64,000 bases of DNA, from assembly GCA_964654665.1 (NCBI GenBank), contig CAZZKV010000005.1, forward strand, positions 49,529 to 113,528, in the 5' to 3' direction. Both the position numbers and the translations under genes were made by a program. The stretch is from CALCKU01 sp964654665 (GTDB lineage: Bacteria > Pseudomonadota > Alphaproteobacteria > Caulobacterales > Maricaulaceae). Below the pieces are notes generated by a model that saw nothing but the letters and a program-made list of their open reading frames with translations, was not told where the DNA came from and searched no databases. This document shows, in pieces, positions 15,921-25,013 of the stretch. The stretch's first letter is position 1. Every line of letters starts with the position of its first letter.

Positions 15921-16640
15921 TTAGGGAATATATTTGGCAGCCGTTACTATTTTAACCGTATCGGGATCATGAACTAAAAGGGCATAGGCTTGGCCGGGCT
16001 CCGTTTTCAGTCCTGCGGCGTAATCCGTAACATTGTTATTAGCTGGCATACGTATAGGATGGATTTTTGAGACAACATTAGAGACAGTCAATTTGCGTCC
16101 GCGGTTTTCCCCTGCTTTGACGGGAACCTCTTGTTTGCCAGGCGTATAGGTTAGAAGAATAACGCCCGCATCTTCAGGTAAACCGCGCGTGGTTATCTGT
16201 AATCCGTCCGCACCTTCATTGATAGATACAGATGCATTATTATTATTAGGCAGGGCCATTGTCTCGACATCTTTGCTGCTATAACGGGGGCTATGAGCGC
16301 TTCCATTCAGAACAATTTGTGGTGTGTAGACACTACCAAGTTCCAAGCGTTTATTATAATCGCGTTGCCGTGCGGTAAATTCCGGTTTTGCAAATGTATC
16401 TTTCCACCCCAAATAATCCCAATAGGTTACACCGTAAGTTAGGACTAATTTATCGGTATCTTCAGATAATGCATTAATGAAGCGATTTGCCGGCGGACAA
16501 GAAGAGCAGCCTTGGCTCGTGAATAACTCGACAACATGGTCTGGGGTTATGCTTTTGCTATCTTCGGCGGTGCTGAGGCCAGAATAAGACAAGGCAATCA
16601 TAACGGCGGCTAAGCGGGGGGATGGAATAAAATGTTTCAT
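15921..16640 (-). CDS. DUF1223 family secreted thioredoxin-like protein
   Basis: A 239-aa protein with an N-terminal signal peptide (MKHFIPSPRLAAVMIALSYSG, cleavage near STA-ED). It is followed by a thioredoxin-like fold with the motif TSQGCSSCPP (C45, C48) and the segments YWDYLGWKDTFAKPEFTARQ and VYTPQIVLNG typical of DUF1223. The CxxC suggests a periplasmic redox role, but none is established. The ATG at 16640 is preferred to one 51 bases upstream because it begins the signal peptide and has AAGAAG before it. Confidence 0.9.
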   Translation of the reverse strand: MKHFIPSPRLAAVMIALSYSGLSTAEDSKSITPDHVVELFTSQGCSSCPPANRFINALSEDTDKLVLTYGVTYWDYLGWKDTFAKPEFTARQRDYNKRLELGSVYTPQIVLNGSAHSPRYSSKDVETMALPNNNNASVSINEGADGLQITTRGLPEDAGVILLTYTPGKQEVPVKAGENRGRKLTVSNVVSKIHPIRMPANNNVTDYAAGLKTEPGQAYALLVHDPDTVKIVTAAKYIP

Positions 16641-16762
16641 GGGCTTCTTATAACCAAGTGTTTTTTCTAAAACCATTAACGAATGCATCACAGCTGTGTG
16701 AGGCTAAGTGGAAAATAGGCCATTATAGGAAACCTATATAGGGCTTTAAGGGGTAAGGGGGG

Positions 16763-17830
16763 TTACATCGACGGTGTTGCTGTGTGTTTCTTTTTTTCTT
16801 GATGGTCTAAATCGGGCTGCCCGTCGGCTGAAAGCAGCACCGCAATCCAACGCGTTGTTGGAAATTGAGCCAAGATAATCATGATTATGACTGTGAGCGG
16901 AGCGGATAAAAAGGCTCCAACTCCGCCCCATAATGCATTCCATAATGTCAGGGATAGAACGACAACAAGGGCCGATAGATTCATCGAATCGCCCATCATT
17001 TTGGGCTGTATAGTATTGCCAATGATAGACTGTGCTCCGAAAAGCAGTGCCGCGAGCAAGCCCACCTTACCCGTCGAATCAAATTGTACCAAAGCAAAAA
17101 GGCAAGGCATGGCAACAGCAGCCAATCCACCGACAATCGGGATATAATTTAAAATGAAAATTACTAAAGCCCAGAACAAGGCATTATCAAGGCCAAGGGC
17201 GACCATAGCCGCATAGCTGATGATCGTTTGCATAATGGATATAATAGTTTGTACGCCTAGATATTTTTCAATGGATTGACGGATACGTTCCCCAACTTTG
17301 GTGGCTTGGGTGCGTTTTTGAATGTCAGGAAACAAATCATCCATCTTTTTTGGAAAGCTGGATTGGGCCGCAAAGAGAAATGCAACATATAGGGCTATGA
17401 GAGCAAAGTTTGATAGAACGCCTTGAATGGAGGCGGCAAAACTTGTTAAAAACTTGCGAATATCTAGACCTTCTCCCAATTTAGCCAAGTCAAGATTGGG
17501 TTGCCGAATCAATGTCTTAATATTTTCAAAAACAGCATTGATACGGGTTTCATAACGGGGGGCTTCGCGGGCAACATCTGTAGCGGTGTCGGCAATAATT
17601 AGAACGATACCGGCAAGACCGGCGACAACACATAATATAGCGAGGGTAAGTGCGAACCAATATGGCAATTTTGGAGATAGACCGTCGATCCAGCGGGCAA
17701 AAGCATCAATGATAAGCCATATAAATATGGCCAGAGCAAAAGGGGCCAAAATATCCCGCGTTACATGTAATGAATAGGTCAGGGCGACAAAAGCTAAAAA
17801 TAAGGCACAGGTACGAACGGTATTGTCCAT
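16763..17830 (-). CDS. AI-2E family (PerM-like) transporter
   Basis: A 355-aa integral membrane protein with N-terminal helices, a central soluble stretch (about 85-140) and a C-terminal cluster of helices. It carries the family signatures FILNYIPIVGGLAA and IIGNTIQPKMMGDSMNLSALVVVLSLTLWNALWG. The family contains the disputed autoinducer-2 exporter TqsA and Na+/H+ antiporters, so the substrate cannot be assigned. It stands alone on the minus strand, divergent from the HerA-like gene across 157 bases. Confidence 0.93.
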   Translation of the reverse strand: MDNTVRTCALFLAFVALTYSLHVTRDILAPFALAIFIWLIIDAFARWIDGLSPKLPYWFALTLAILCVVAGLAGIVLIIADTATDVAREAPRYETRINAVFENIKTLIRQPNLDLAKLGEGLDIRKFLTSFAASIQGVLSNFALIALYVAFLFAAQSSFPKKMDDLFPDIQKRTQATKVGERIRQSIEKYLGVQTIISIMQTIISYAAMVALGLDNALFWALVIFILNYIPIVGGLAAVAMPCLFALVQFDSTGKVGLLAALLFGAQSIIGNTIQPKMMGDSMNLSALVVVLSLTLWNALWGGVGAFLSAPLTVIIMIILAQFPTTRWIAVLLSADGQPDLDHQEKKKHTATPSM

Positions 17831-17987
17831 GGGATCCCCCTTGATTAAGGAATCTTAGCGGGGGCGGTGAGGATTATCAATGGTGTTATTTATGACTTTA
17901 CCCATTCTGTATTAAACGACTGCCTATGCATATTGCATTCATCTTGAACGGCCTATATCACAATATCAGATTTTAAGGGGTTTCTTA

Positions 17988-19490
17988 ATGAGCAGTATAT
18001 TTATTGGTAAAGATTCAGATGGCGTCACACAGGAACTTCTTTTAAACCGTGCGAACCGTCATGGCCTTGTTGCCGGAGCTACGGGTACGGGTAAGACAGT
18101 GACGTTGCAAATTCTCTCGGAAGGGTTTTCAGCCGCGGGTGTGCCTGTTTTTGCGGCCGATGTGAAAGGCGATCTTTCAGGGATTTCGCAATCGGGCAGC
18201 CAAAACCATAAGTTGCATGATAAGCTGATGAGCCGTGCTGAAAAAATTGGCCTTGGTACTTATGATTATATGGCAATGCCAACAATGTTTTGGGATTTAT
18301 TGGGGAAAGCAGGGCATCCCATTCGGGCCACGATTGCTGAAATGGGGCCTATGCTACTTTCACGATTGATGGGATTGTCTGAGGCGCAAGAAGGTGTGAT
18401 GAATATCGCTTTTGATATTGCCGATGATAATGACTGGCCATTAGTGGATTTGAAAGATTTAAAATCGACATTGAATTATGTTGGTGAGCAGCGCAAAGAA
18501 TTATCTTTAGAATATGGTAATATTACAAGCCAATCTGTTGGTGCGATTATACGCAACCTCTTGGTTTTAGAACGCGAGGGTGCAGATCAGTTTTTTGGTG
18601 AACCCGCGCTTAAACTTTCTGATCTTATGCGGAGTGATACGGATGGTCGCGGCTTTGTGTCTATTTTGGCGGCTGATGATCTGATTAATACACCGCGGCT
18701 TTATTCGACATTTCTTCTATGGTTGATGAGTGAATTATTTGAAGAGCTTCCCGAAGTTGGTGATCCCGATAAGCCCGTTATAGCCTTTTTCTTTGATGAA
18801 GCACATTTGTTATTTGATGAAGCGCCTAAAGCTTTGGTCGAAAAAATAACACAGGTAGCAAGGCTTATCCGTTCTAAAGGGGTCTCACTTTGGTTTGTTA
18901 CGCAAAATCCAGCTGATATTCCCGATGATGTATTAGGCCAAGTGGGCAACCGAATTCAACATGCGCTGCGTGGGTATACTCCCCGCGAGAAAAAGGCGAT
19001 TAAAGCTAGTGCCGAGGCTTTTCGTCCAAACCCATCTTTTAATACAGAAGATGTTATTTCGGAACTTGGCGTTGGCGAAGCCCTTGTGTCTATGATGGAT
19101 GCTAAGGGGCGTCCACAAGTGGTAGGGCAAACGCTTATCCGTCCGCCAGCTTCCCGTCTTGGTCCTGCTACGGCTGGTGAACGGAAGTCTGTCATGGCCG
19201 ATAGCCCTGTGGCCGGGCTTTATGACGAAGCTGTTGACCGTAAATCGGCCCATGAAATATTGGGGGCCAAACGTGAAGCAATGGCGAAAGAGGCTGAAAA
19301 GGCGGCTGAGGCAGAAGAAAAATCAAAAGCGAAAAAAGCGGCTACGAAGAAAACAACCTCTCGCCGCTCAACAGGTCGTAAAAAACAATCAGCCCTTCAG
19401 CGGGAACTTAAAACTGTTGGCCGGCAAATTTTGCGTTCCGAAGGTCGCCGTCTATTACGCGGTGTTTTGGGCGGATTTATGAGGCGCTAA
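17988..19490 (+). CDS. HerA-like helicase/ATPase, DUF853 (YjgR family)
   Basis: A 500-aa ATPase with Walker A GATGTGKTVT (about residues 31-40), AADVKGDLSGI just after it, Walker B IAFFFDEAHLLF and the arginine-containing GNRIQHALRGYTPRE region, all standard for YjgR/DUF853. The C-terminus (about 425-500) is Lys/Arg/Ala-rich with long charged helices. Biological role is not established; the fold is that of HerA/FtsK motors. It converges with the aminotransferase gene, with 4 bases of overlap. Confidence 0.92.
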   Translation: MSSIFIGKDSDGVTQELLLNRANRHGLVAGATGTGKTVTLQILSEGFSAAGVPVFAADVKGDLSGISQSGSQNHKLHDKLMSRAEKIGLGTYDYMAMPTMFWDLLGKAGHPIRATIAEMGPMLLSRLMGLSEAQEGVMNIAFDIADDNDWPLVDLKDLKSTLNYVGEQRKELSLEYGNITSQSVGAIIRNLLVLEREGADQFFGEPALKLSDLMRSDTDGRGFVSILAADDLINTPRLYSTFLLWLMSELFEELPEVGDPDKPVIAFFFDEAHLLFDEAPKALVEKITQVARLIRSKGVSLWFVTQNPADIPDDVLGQVGNRIQHALRGYTPREKKAIKASAEAFRPNPSFNTEDVISELGVGEALVSMMDAKGRPQVVGQTLIRPPASRLGPATAGERKSVMADSPVAGLYDEAVDRKSAHEILGAKREAMAKEAEKAAEAEEKSKAKKAATKKTTSRRSTGRKKQSALQRELKTVGRQILRSEGRRLLRGVLGGFMRR

Positions 19491-20680
19491 ATCACGCTCA
19501 GAATTTTATCGGCAAGACGCGGAATATTGCTAGTATTGGCCCCTGCTATATTCATTCGGCCTGAATTCATAATGTAAATGGCATGGTCATTTCGCAATTG
19601 CTCCGCTTGGGCTGCGGTTAGAGGCAGCGTCGAGAACATACCATTTTGATCTTTAATAGCACGAGACATGGCTTCTCCACCTTGAACATTAAGGGCATCC
19701 GAAAGCTGCATGCGCAAGGCGCGCATTCTCTCGCGCATTTCAGTTAACTCGCCTATCCACATAGAGCGTAAAGTGTCATCGGACAAAATTCGGACAACAA
19801 GTGCGGCTCCATGATCAGGCGGCATAGAGATGAGCTTGCGCTGAATAGCGCCAAATTGACTACGGGTGATTGCGGCGGCATCTGCGGTTTTAGTAATGGC
19901 AGCAATAAGGCCTGTGCGCTCACGATAAAGGGCAAAGTTTTTCGAACAACTCGCAGCAATGAGAACCTCGGGGCATGTTTTTACGATTGTTCTCAAACCA
20001 TAAGTGTCTTCACTCATCCCGCGGCCCAATCCGAAATAGGCGAGATCAATAAAGGGGATTAACTCCCGTTCATTCAAGAACGGTCCAAGCTGGTCCCATT
20101 GTTCATTGGATAAATCTGCTCCTGTTGGGTTATGGCAACATCCATGGAGCAAAACAACATCACCCTTTATTGCATGTTGATCCAAATGGCTCAACATATC
20201 ATCAAAGTCCACCCCCAATGTTTTTCGGTTGTAATAAGGGTAATTATTCATTTTAAGACCGGCATCCGTAATAAGCGGAATATGGTTAGCCCATGTCGGT
20301 GTACTGGCCCAAACGGTGATGTTGGGGTTTGCTGCGAGCAGCAGTTCCGCGCCTAATCGCAATCCACCAGATCCGCCTGCAGATTGCGCGGTTGCGATAC
20401 GGCCTTCGGTGATGGCTGGATTATCTGCACCTAACATCATATCCAGCATCAGGCGGCAAAAATCTTGATTGCCAATGGTCCCGACGTAACTCTTGGTGGT
20501 CTCTTCTTCGTTCCACAAGTCTTCGGCTATTTTGACGGCTTTTAAAATGGTTGTTTGGCCGGAATCGTCTTTATAGACGCCGACACCTAAATCAATTTTT
20601 TCAGCACGCGGGTCGGCTTTACATTGTTCCATTAATGCCATAATTGCATCATTGGTGCGGGGCTTGAGCTGTTCAAACAT
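19487..20680 (-). CDS. aspartate/aromatic aminotransferase, class I
   Basis: A 397-aa PLP enzyme of the AspC/TyrB (Ibeta) type. Landmarks are IDLGVGVYKDDSGQTTILKAVK, SAGGSGGLRLG, HGCCHNPTGADL, IDLAYFGLG and the PLP lysine in AASCSKNFALYRER (K247). It probably moves amino groups between glutamate and oxaloacetate or aromatic keto acids; the preferred substrate cannot be fixed. The start at 20680 gives the usual length. It is divergent from the alanine symporter. Confidence 0.93.
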   Translation of the reverse strand: MFEQLKPRTNDAIMALMEQCKADPRAEKIDLGVGVYKDDSGQTTILKAVKIAEDLWNEEETTKSYVGTIGNQDFCRLMLDMMLGADNPAITEGRIATAQSAGGSGGLRLGAELLLAANPNITVWASTPTWANHIPLITDAGLKMNNYPYYNRKTLGVDFDDMLSHLDQHAIKGDVVLLHGCCHNPTGADLSNEQWDQLGPFLNERELIPFIDLAYFGLGRGMSEDTYGLRTIVKTCPEVLIAASCSKNFALYRERTGLIAAITKTADAAAITRSQFGAIQRKLISMPPDHGAALVVRILSDDTLRSMWIGELTEMRERMRALRMQLSDALNVQGGEAMSRAIKDQNGMFSTLPLTAAQAEQLRNDHAIYIMNSGRMNIAGANTSNIPRLADKILSVI

Positions 20681-20743
20681 GGCTTTCTCATATCATTGCT
20701 ATCGGCTGATGGCCCTATCTGAAACAGGATTGATTGCATAGTC

Positions 20744-20761
20744 CAAAAAACAGGTTTTTTG
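20744..20761. other. 7-bp A/T hairpin in the divergent promoter region
   Basis: CAAAAAA, CAGG, then TTTTTTG form a perfect palindrome-like hairpin between the divergent aminotransferase and alanine symporter genes. It may be an operator or only AT-rich promoter DNA. Confidence 0.3.
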
Positions 20762-20828
20762 CTTGGCGCGGCGCGCTGCACCCCTTAAGGTCGCGCAAAT
20801 TTAAAACAACCTAGGAATTGGGGATAAT

Positions 20829-22298
20829 ATGGAAACCTTTGCAGCATTGATGGAAGGGCTGAATGGCTTTGTATGGGGGCCGCCTATGATGGTTCTTTTA
20901 CTCGGTGTTGGTATTTTCTTGACTATTGGTTTGCGGCTCTTGTCCATTATCCGTATTCCTTATGCATTTAAGCAGTTATTCAAGAAACGGTCCGGTGATG
21001 CTGCTGAAGGCGATGTGTCGCCTTTTGCTGCCCTGATGACGGCTTTGTCGTCAACAGTAGGAACGGGCAATATTGCCGGTGTAGCTGCCGCTATTGCGAT
21101 TGGCGGGCCGGGGGCTGTGTTCTGGATGTGGATGACGGCAATCTTTGGGACTGCAACAAAATTTTCCGAAGGGGTTTTGGCTGTACGGTACCGCGAGGTC
21201 GATGCTAAGGGGAACCGCGTCGGCGGACCTATGTATTATATTAAAAATGGTTTGGGCCCTAAGTTTTACTGGCTCGCGTCTTTATTCGCTCTTTTCGGTA
21301 TTATTGGCTCTTTATCCACGGGGAATGCAGTCCAAGCTAATTCTATCACGGATGCCTTGCAGAGTAATTACGGTTTTGATCCTCGTATTGTTGCGGTTGT
21401 TCTCTCGGTATTGGTAGCGTTGGTTATTTTCGGCGGCATTAAACGAATCGGTGCGATTGCGTCGGCGCTTGTGCCTTTTATGGCTATTATTTACCTTAGT
21501 GCGGGTCTGATTGTTATCGCCTTTAACATCCAAGGCGTGCCAGCGGCTTTTGGCCTTATATTTAAAAGTGCGTTCGGTCTTCAAGAAGCCGGTACCGGTA
21601 TATCGATTGGCTTAATGTTTTTAGCCATGCAAAAAGGAGTGGCTCGCGGATTGTTTTCAAATGAAGCTGGACAGGGTTCGGCCCCGATTGCTCATGCGGC
21701 GGCGCAAAATAATGATCCTGTCAACCAAGGTATTATTGCCATGTTGGGTACAATTATTGATACACTTATTATTTGTACAATCACTGCATTGGTTATTCTG
21801 ACATCAGGCGTAGTTAGCACGGATTGTCTCGCTAATCCTGCGATTTTGGATATGTTGGCTTCAGGCAGTTCGCCCGCTGGATGCGAGACAGGTGCCCCAT
21901 TAACGGCAGCAGCTTTTGATGCCACGCTTAAAGGCTTCGGAGATGATATTGTCACCATTTGTTTGGCAATTTTTGCTTTTACAACGATTATCGGCTGGAG
22001 TTATTACGGTGAACGCTGTGCAGCATTTTTGTTTCAAGAAAAAGCTATTCCTGTTTTCCGAGTTTTCTGGATAATAGCCGTGTTTGCCAGCGCCTTTGCT
22101 CTATCGTTTGAAACAGGCGGAGATAATTTGGTTGTCAATACATTCTGGCTTATCGCTGATAGTTTGACAGGGCTTATGGCCGCGCCAAACTTGATAGCCT
22201 TGGTCCTGCTCTCGCCCATTGTCTTTAAATTAGCGAGGGAATATTTCGACAAAGACAAGGTCGCGAATGATGGTCTGATTGATCAAGACGATATGTAA
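20829..22298 (+). CDS. alanine:cation symporter (AgcS family)
   Basis: A 489-aa sodium-dependent amino-acid carrier with about eleven membrane helices and the AgcS hallmarks. These are the SALSSTVGTGNIAGVA-type region (ALSSTVGTGNIAGVAAAI), GGPMYYI and GLFSNEAGQGSAPIAHAAA. It would take up alanine or glycine with Na+. A large loop with two cysteines sits around residues 338-356. Two bases separate it from the GNAT gene, so the two are co-transcribed. Confidence 0.95.
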   Translation: METFAALMEGLNGFVWGPPMMVLLLGVGIFLTIGLRLLSIIRIPYAFKQLFKKRSGDAAEGDVSPFAALMTALSSTVGTGNIAGVAAAIAIGGPGAVFWMWMTAIFGTATKFSEGVLAVRYREVDAKGNRVGGPMYYIKNGLGPKFYWLASLFALFGIIGSLSTGNAVQANSITDALQSNYGFDPRIVAVVLSVLVALVIFGGIKRIGAIASALVPFMAIIYLSAGLIVIAFNIQGVPAAFGLIFKSAFGLQEAGTGISIGLMFLAMQKGVARGLFSNEAGQGSAPIAHAAAQNNDPVNQGIIAMLGTIIDTLIICTITALVILTSGVVSTDCLANPAILDMLASGSSPAGCETGAPLTAAAFDATLKGFGDDIVTICLAIFAFTTIIGWSYYGERCAAFLFQEKAIPVFRVFWIIAVFASAFALSFETGGDNLVVNTFWLIADSLTGLMAAPNLIALVLLSPIVFKLAREYFDKDKVANDGLIDQDDM

Positions 22299-22300
22299 CC

Positions 22301-22828
22301 ATGGCTATATCTATAAGACCTTTGAGGCCGGATGATATTCCGGCCTTAATTGATTTAGCATCAGAGACATTTTACGATAGCTTTGGGGATTACCATACGT
22401 CAGAAAATTGTGAAATTTTTATCAGACAAGTCCATAATGAAGTAGTTTATACAGCAGCGTTAAATGATCCAAAACAATTGGTTTTATTGGCCGAAGACAG
22501 TGCGTTTTTAAAAGCTTATCTTTATGCTAAACCGATGAGCATCAGAGATCAGGCCTGTCCACGCGGAGCGCATGAATTATCTAAAATTTATACACGGAAA
22601 TCTATGCAAGGACGAGGCATAGGTAAAAAGCTTCTACGGCAATGGGAGGATTGGGCGGCGGCTGCGGGCTATGATGATTTAGTGTTAGGCGTTTGGTCTG
22701 AAAATCATGCCGGGCAACGATTTTATCGTCGTCACGGCTATAATAAAATATCGGAATATGAACTGACGGTTGGAACTGTTGTTGATATTGATTACATATT
22801 TCATAAAACAATTAGCGTCGTTCAATGA
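22301..22828 (+). CDS. GNAT family N-acetyltransferase
   Basis: A 175-aa protein with the GNAT fold: RPLRPDDIPALIDLA at the N-terminus, LSKIYTRKSMQGRGIGKKLL as motif A (acetyl-CoA pyrophosphate loop Q-G-R-G-I-G), and GVWSENHAGQRFYRRHGY as motif B. The substrate is unknown. It sits directly behind the alanine symporter and just before two small transferases. Confidence 0.9.
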   Translation: MAISIRPLRPDDIPALIDLASETFYDSFGDYHTSENCEIFIRQVHNEVVYTAALNDPKQLVLLAEDSAFLKAYLYAKPMSIRDQACPRGAHELSKIYTRKSMQGRGIGKKLLRQWEDWAAAAGYDDLVLGVWSENHAGQRFYRRHGYNKISEYELTVGTVVDIDYIFHKTISVVQ

Positions 22829-22871
22829 TTTGTGATTTGCGGTTATGGGGCCGCTCTCGTTTAGAGATGTT

Positions 22872-23552
22872 ATGATTTGTGTTATTATACCAACGTTAAA
22901 CTCAGCAGAGAATCTAACGCGTCTCCTGCCGCAATTGGCTGGCGGGGTTGACCGTTTGGTGATCGCTGATGGCGGTTCGGATGACAAGACCATAGACATA
23001 GCAATAGCTCATGGTGCGGTTCTGGCGTTGGGTCACCGGGGACGGGGTATGCAATTGGCGCGCGGCGGCGGGCACAGCGGGTCTGGCCAAGCCGATTGGC
23101 TATTATTTATACATTGCGACTCGCGCTTGCCGGATAATTGGAGACAGGCTCTACAAGATCATATTAAAGCTTATCCAATGACAGCAGCCTATTTTCGTTA
23201 CCGCGCTGACACAGATGCCCCTTGGCGACATATTATGAATTTTTGGGTTGCAATGCGCAGTTTTTGGTGGCGCTTGCCTTATGGAGATCAAGGTTTGTTG
23301 ATTCCCCGCAAAATGTATAATGAGCTAGGCGGGTTTTCTGCTTTTCCGCTTTTCGAAGATGTTGATATGGTTGATCGTATTCGGCGTACTTATGGCCGCT
23401 CTATACTGCGCCCGCTGGCGGCTCCTATATATGCGCATGTTGGGGATTATATTCGCGATGGGTGGTTTCGCCGTAGTCGTCGAAATTTTGGACTCTTACG
23501 GGCCTATCGTAAAGGCGCAAAACCCGCAGAGCTAGAAACTTTATATAAATGA
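22872..23552 (+). CDS. TIGR04283-type glycosyltransferase family 2
   Basis: A 226-aa small GT2 enzyme with CVIIPTLNSAENL, ADGGSDDKTIDIA, an LALGHRGRGMQLARGG segment, LFIHCDSRLP and GDQGLLIPRKMYNELGGF. These define the 'rSAM/selenodomain-associated transferase 2' family. In other bacteria it works with the next gene's family in arsenosugar-type biosynthesis with the radical SAM protein ArsS, which is not in the window. The start at 22872 fits the family beginning; an in-frame ATG at 22845 would add 9 residues. Confidence 0.88.
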   Translation: MICVIIPTLNSAENLTRLLPQLAGGVDRLVIADGGSDDKTIDIAIAHGAVLALGHRGRGMQLARGGGHSGSGQADWLLFIHCDSRLPDNWRQALQDHIKAYPMTAAYFRYRADTDAPWRHIMNFWVAMRSFWWRLPYGDQGLLIPRKMYNELGGFSAFPLFEDVDMVDRIRRTYGRSILRPLAAPIYAHVGDYIRDGWFRRSRRNFGLLRAYRKGAKPAELETLYK

Positions 23553-23562
23553 GTAGCAGTCT

Positions 23563-24162
23563 ATGAAACCTCGGTTGACAATCATGGCTAAAGCACCTGT
23601 GCTAGGTCGAGCAAAGACGCGGCTAGCTGCTGATATTGGCAAGGTCCATGCTTTGCGGCTTTATCGCGCGATGATGGCGAAAATTATACGCACTGTTCAA
23701 GACCCGCGTTGGGAAACGGTTATGGCGGTGACGCCGCCGCGTGCGGCTGGGTGTGTGCGTGAATGGAATGGTTTGGTGCAAACACCGCAAGTCTCCGGCT
23801 CGCTTTCTCCGCGTCTGGCTGATGTGTTTCGATACCGTGGCCCCCAGATCGTTATTGGAACAGACTGTCCTTCGGTTAGGACCAAAGATATTGCCGATGG
23901 ATTTCAGGCGCTCAAACATAACAGAGCTGTTTTTGGTCCTGCTGATGATGGTGGGTTCTGGTTGATGGGATTAAAGGGTCCTTGCAAACCGGATTTATTT
24001 GCCCACGTGCGCTGGTCCCATGAGGAAACCCTATCCGATATGCAAGCTCGGATTAACGGGGATATTGCATGTTTGCGCGTTTTAATTGATGTGGATAATT
24101 TTAAGGCTTTGCAGGCGTATCGTCAGATGGATCGCCCTGTTGCTTTTTCGCATCAGCGTTAA
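23563..24162 (+). CDS. TIGR04282-type transferase (DUF2064), arsenosugar family
   Basis: A 199-aa nucleotidyltransferase-like protein. It starts LTIMAKAPVLGRAKTRLA, followed by VIGTDCPSVRTKDIADGFQAL and VFGPADDGGFWLMGLKG, the signatures of 'rSAM/selenodomain-associated transferase 1'. It follows the TIGR04283 gene by 10 bases, the conserved pairing of these families. Its last 62 bases overlap the 3' end of the convergent metallo-beta-lactamase gene. Confidence 0.9.
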   Translation: MKPRLTIMAKAPVLGRAKTRLAADIGKVHALRLYRAMMAKIIRTVQDPRWETVMAVTPPRAAGCVREWNGLVQTPQVSGSLSPRLADVFRYRGPQIVIGTDCPSVRTKDIADGFQALKHNRAVFGPADDGGFWLMGLKGPCKPDLFAHVRWSHEETLSDMQARINGDIACLRVLIDVDNFKALQAYRQMDRPVAFSHQR

Positions 24163-24922
24163 CGTTTGCTGCTATCATGCCAAGTGTTTTATCGATCAGG
24201 CGTATATCGGATCCTTTGCCATGACCGGGTACAATGATTTTTACATCAGCATAGGTGGCCTTCACCCAATTCAGGCTGCTAGGCCAAGCTTTAATATCGG
24301 CATCGACTATATTGCCTAGGTTATTGCTGTTAGCCCCCTTTATAGCACACCCTCCGAAAAGAATTTTGTGCTTCGGGATATAGACAATAAGGTTATCTTC
24401 GGCATGTCCGGGTCCCGGATAGGCGAGTTCAACGGAGCCGACCTTTGTTCGTGATCCTGGATTTTTTAATGCTGCAACAGAGGTGTTGGGTACAGGAAAG
24501 CCAGCCTTGAGTGCTTTAATGGGGGTTAAAGGGTGGGTGAAAACATCAGCGCCTGCGATTTCCATAAGATCAACGCCGGCCAGGCGGTCTGGATGATGAT
24601 GAGTTATAATCAGTTTTGTGACAGGTTTCCCAATTTCGAGTTTTATTTTTTCGAGTAAGGACTCCGTTGCTTTTTCACCCCAAGCCGTATCTACCATAAT
24701 GAGTTCATCACCATCTTGAATAATTAGTCCGTTGGATGGAATAGGTTTGCGGCCCGGCACGGTGTAATTTGATGTGTGAACCCAAACGCCCTCGGCAATA
24801 TTTTGCAAAGCAATAGGATAATTTTTTGACAACTGACTTGGTACGGCTTGATGGGTTGTTTTTTCGCTTGTGCAGGCTGTAAGGAGCATAGCTGTTACAA
24901 AGGCTGGGATAAAATATTTCAT
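24101..24922 (-). CDS. subclass B1-type metallo-beta-lactamase, lipoprotein
   Basis: A 273-aa protein starting with a lipoprotein signal (LLTAC, Cys17). The mature part carries the full B1 zinc set: HHHPDR (H108, H110, D112, with Arg after the Asp as in B1 enzymes), GPGHAEDN (H173), GGCAIKG (C192, K195) and VPGHG (H234). It also has the NNLGN asparagine loop. This order and the Cys/Lys pair separate B1 from the general MBL-fold hydrolases, which have Asp at the Cys position. Known B1 enzymes hydrolyse penicillins, cephalosporins and carbapenems in the periplasm; activity here is inferred. No mobile element is nearby. It follows the UDG gene by 91 bases. Confidence 0.87.
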   Translation of the reverse strand: MKYFIPAFVTAMLLTACTSEKTTHQAVPSQLSKNYPIALQNIAEGVWVHTSNYTVPGRKPIPSNGLIIQDGDELIMVDTAWGEKATESLLEKIKLEIGKPVTKLIITHHHPDRLAGVDLMEIAGADVFTHPLTPIKALKAGFPVPNTSVAALKNPGSRTKVGSVELAYPGPGHAEDNLIVYIPKHKILFGGCAIKGANSNNLGNIVDADIKAWPSSLNWVKATYADVKIIVPGHGKGSDIRLIDKTLGMIAANVNADAKKQQGDPSDDTPAKP

Positions 24923-25013
24923 CGATCTCTCCAGTTAGGACAAAGACGGTTATGCTAAACTAGGCATTATCATAAAAGCCCATGTGCCGTTTTACTTTTG
25001 AAAAAGCAAGAGA

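Noticed and set aside
24101..24922. Calling this a glyoxalase II or B3-type MBL hydrolase
   Set aside because: The Cys at 192 with Lys195 and the Asp-Arg after the HHH motif fit B1, not glyoxalase II or B3.
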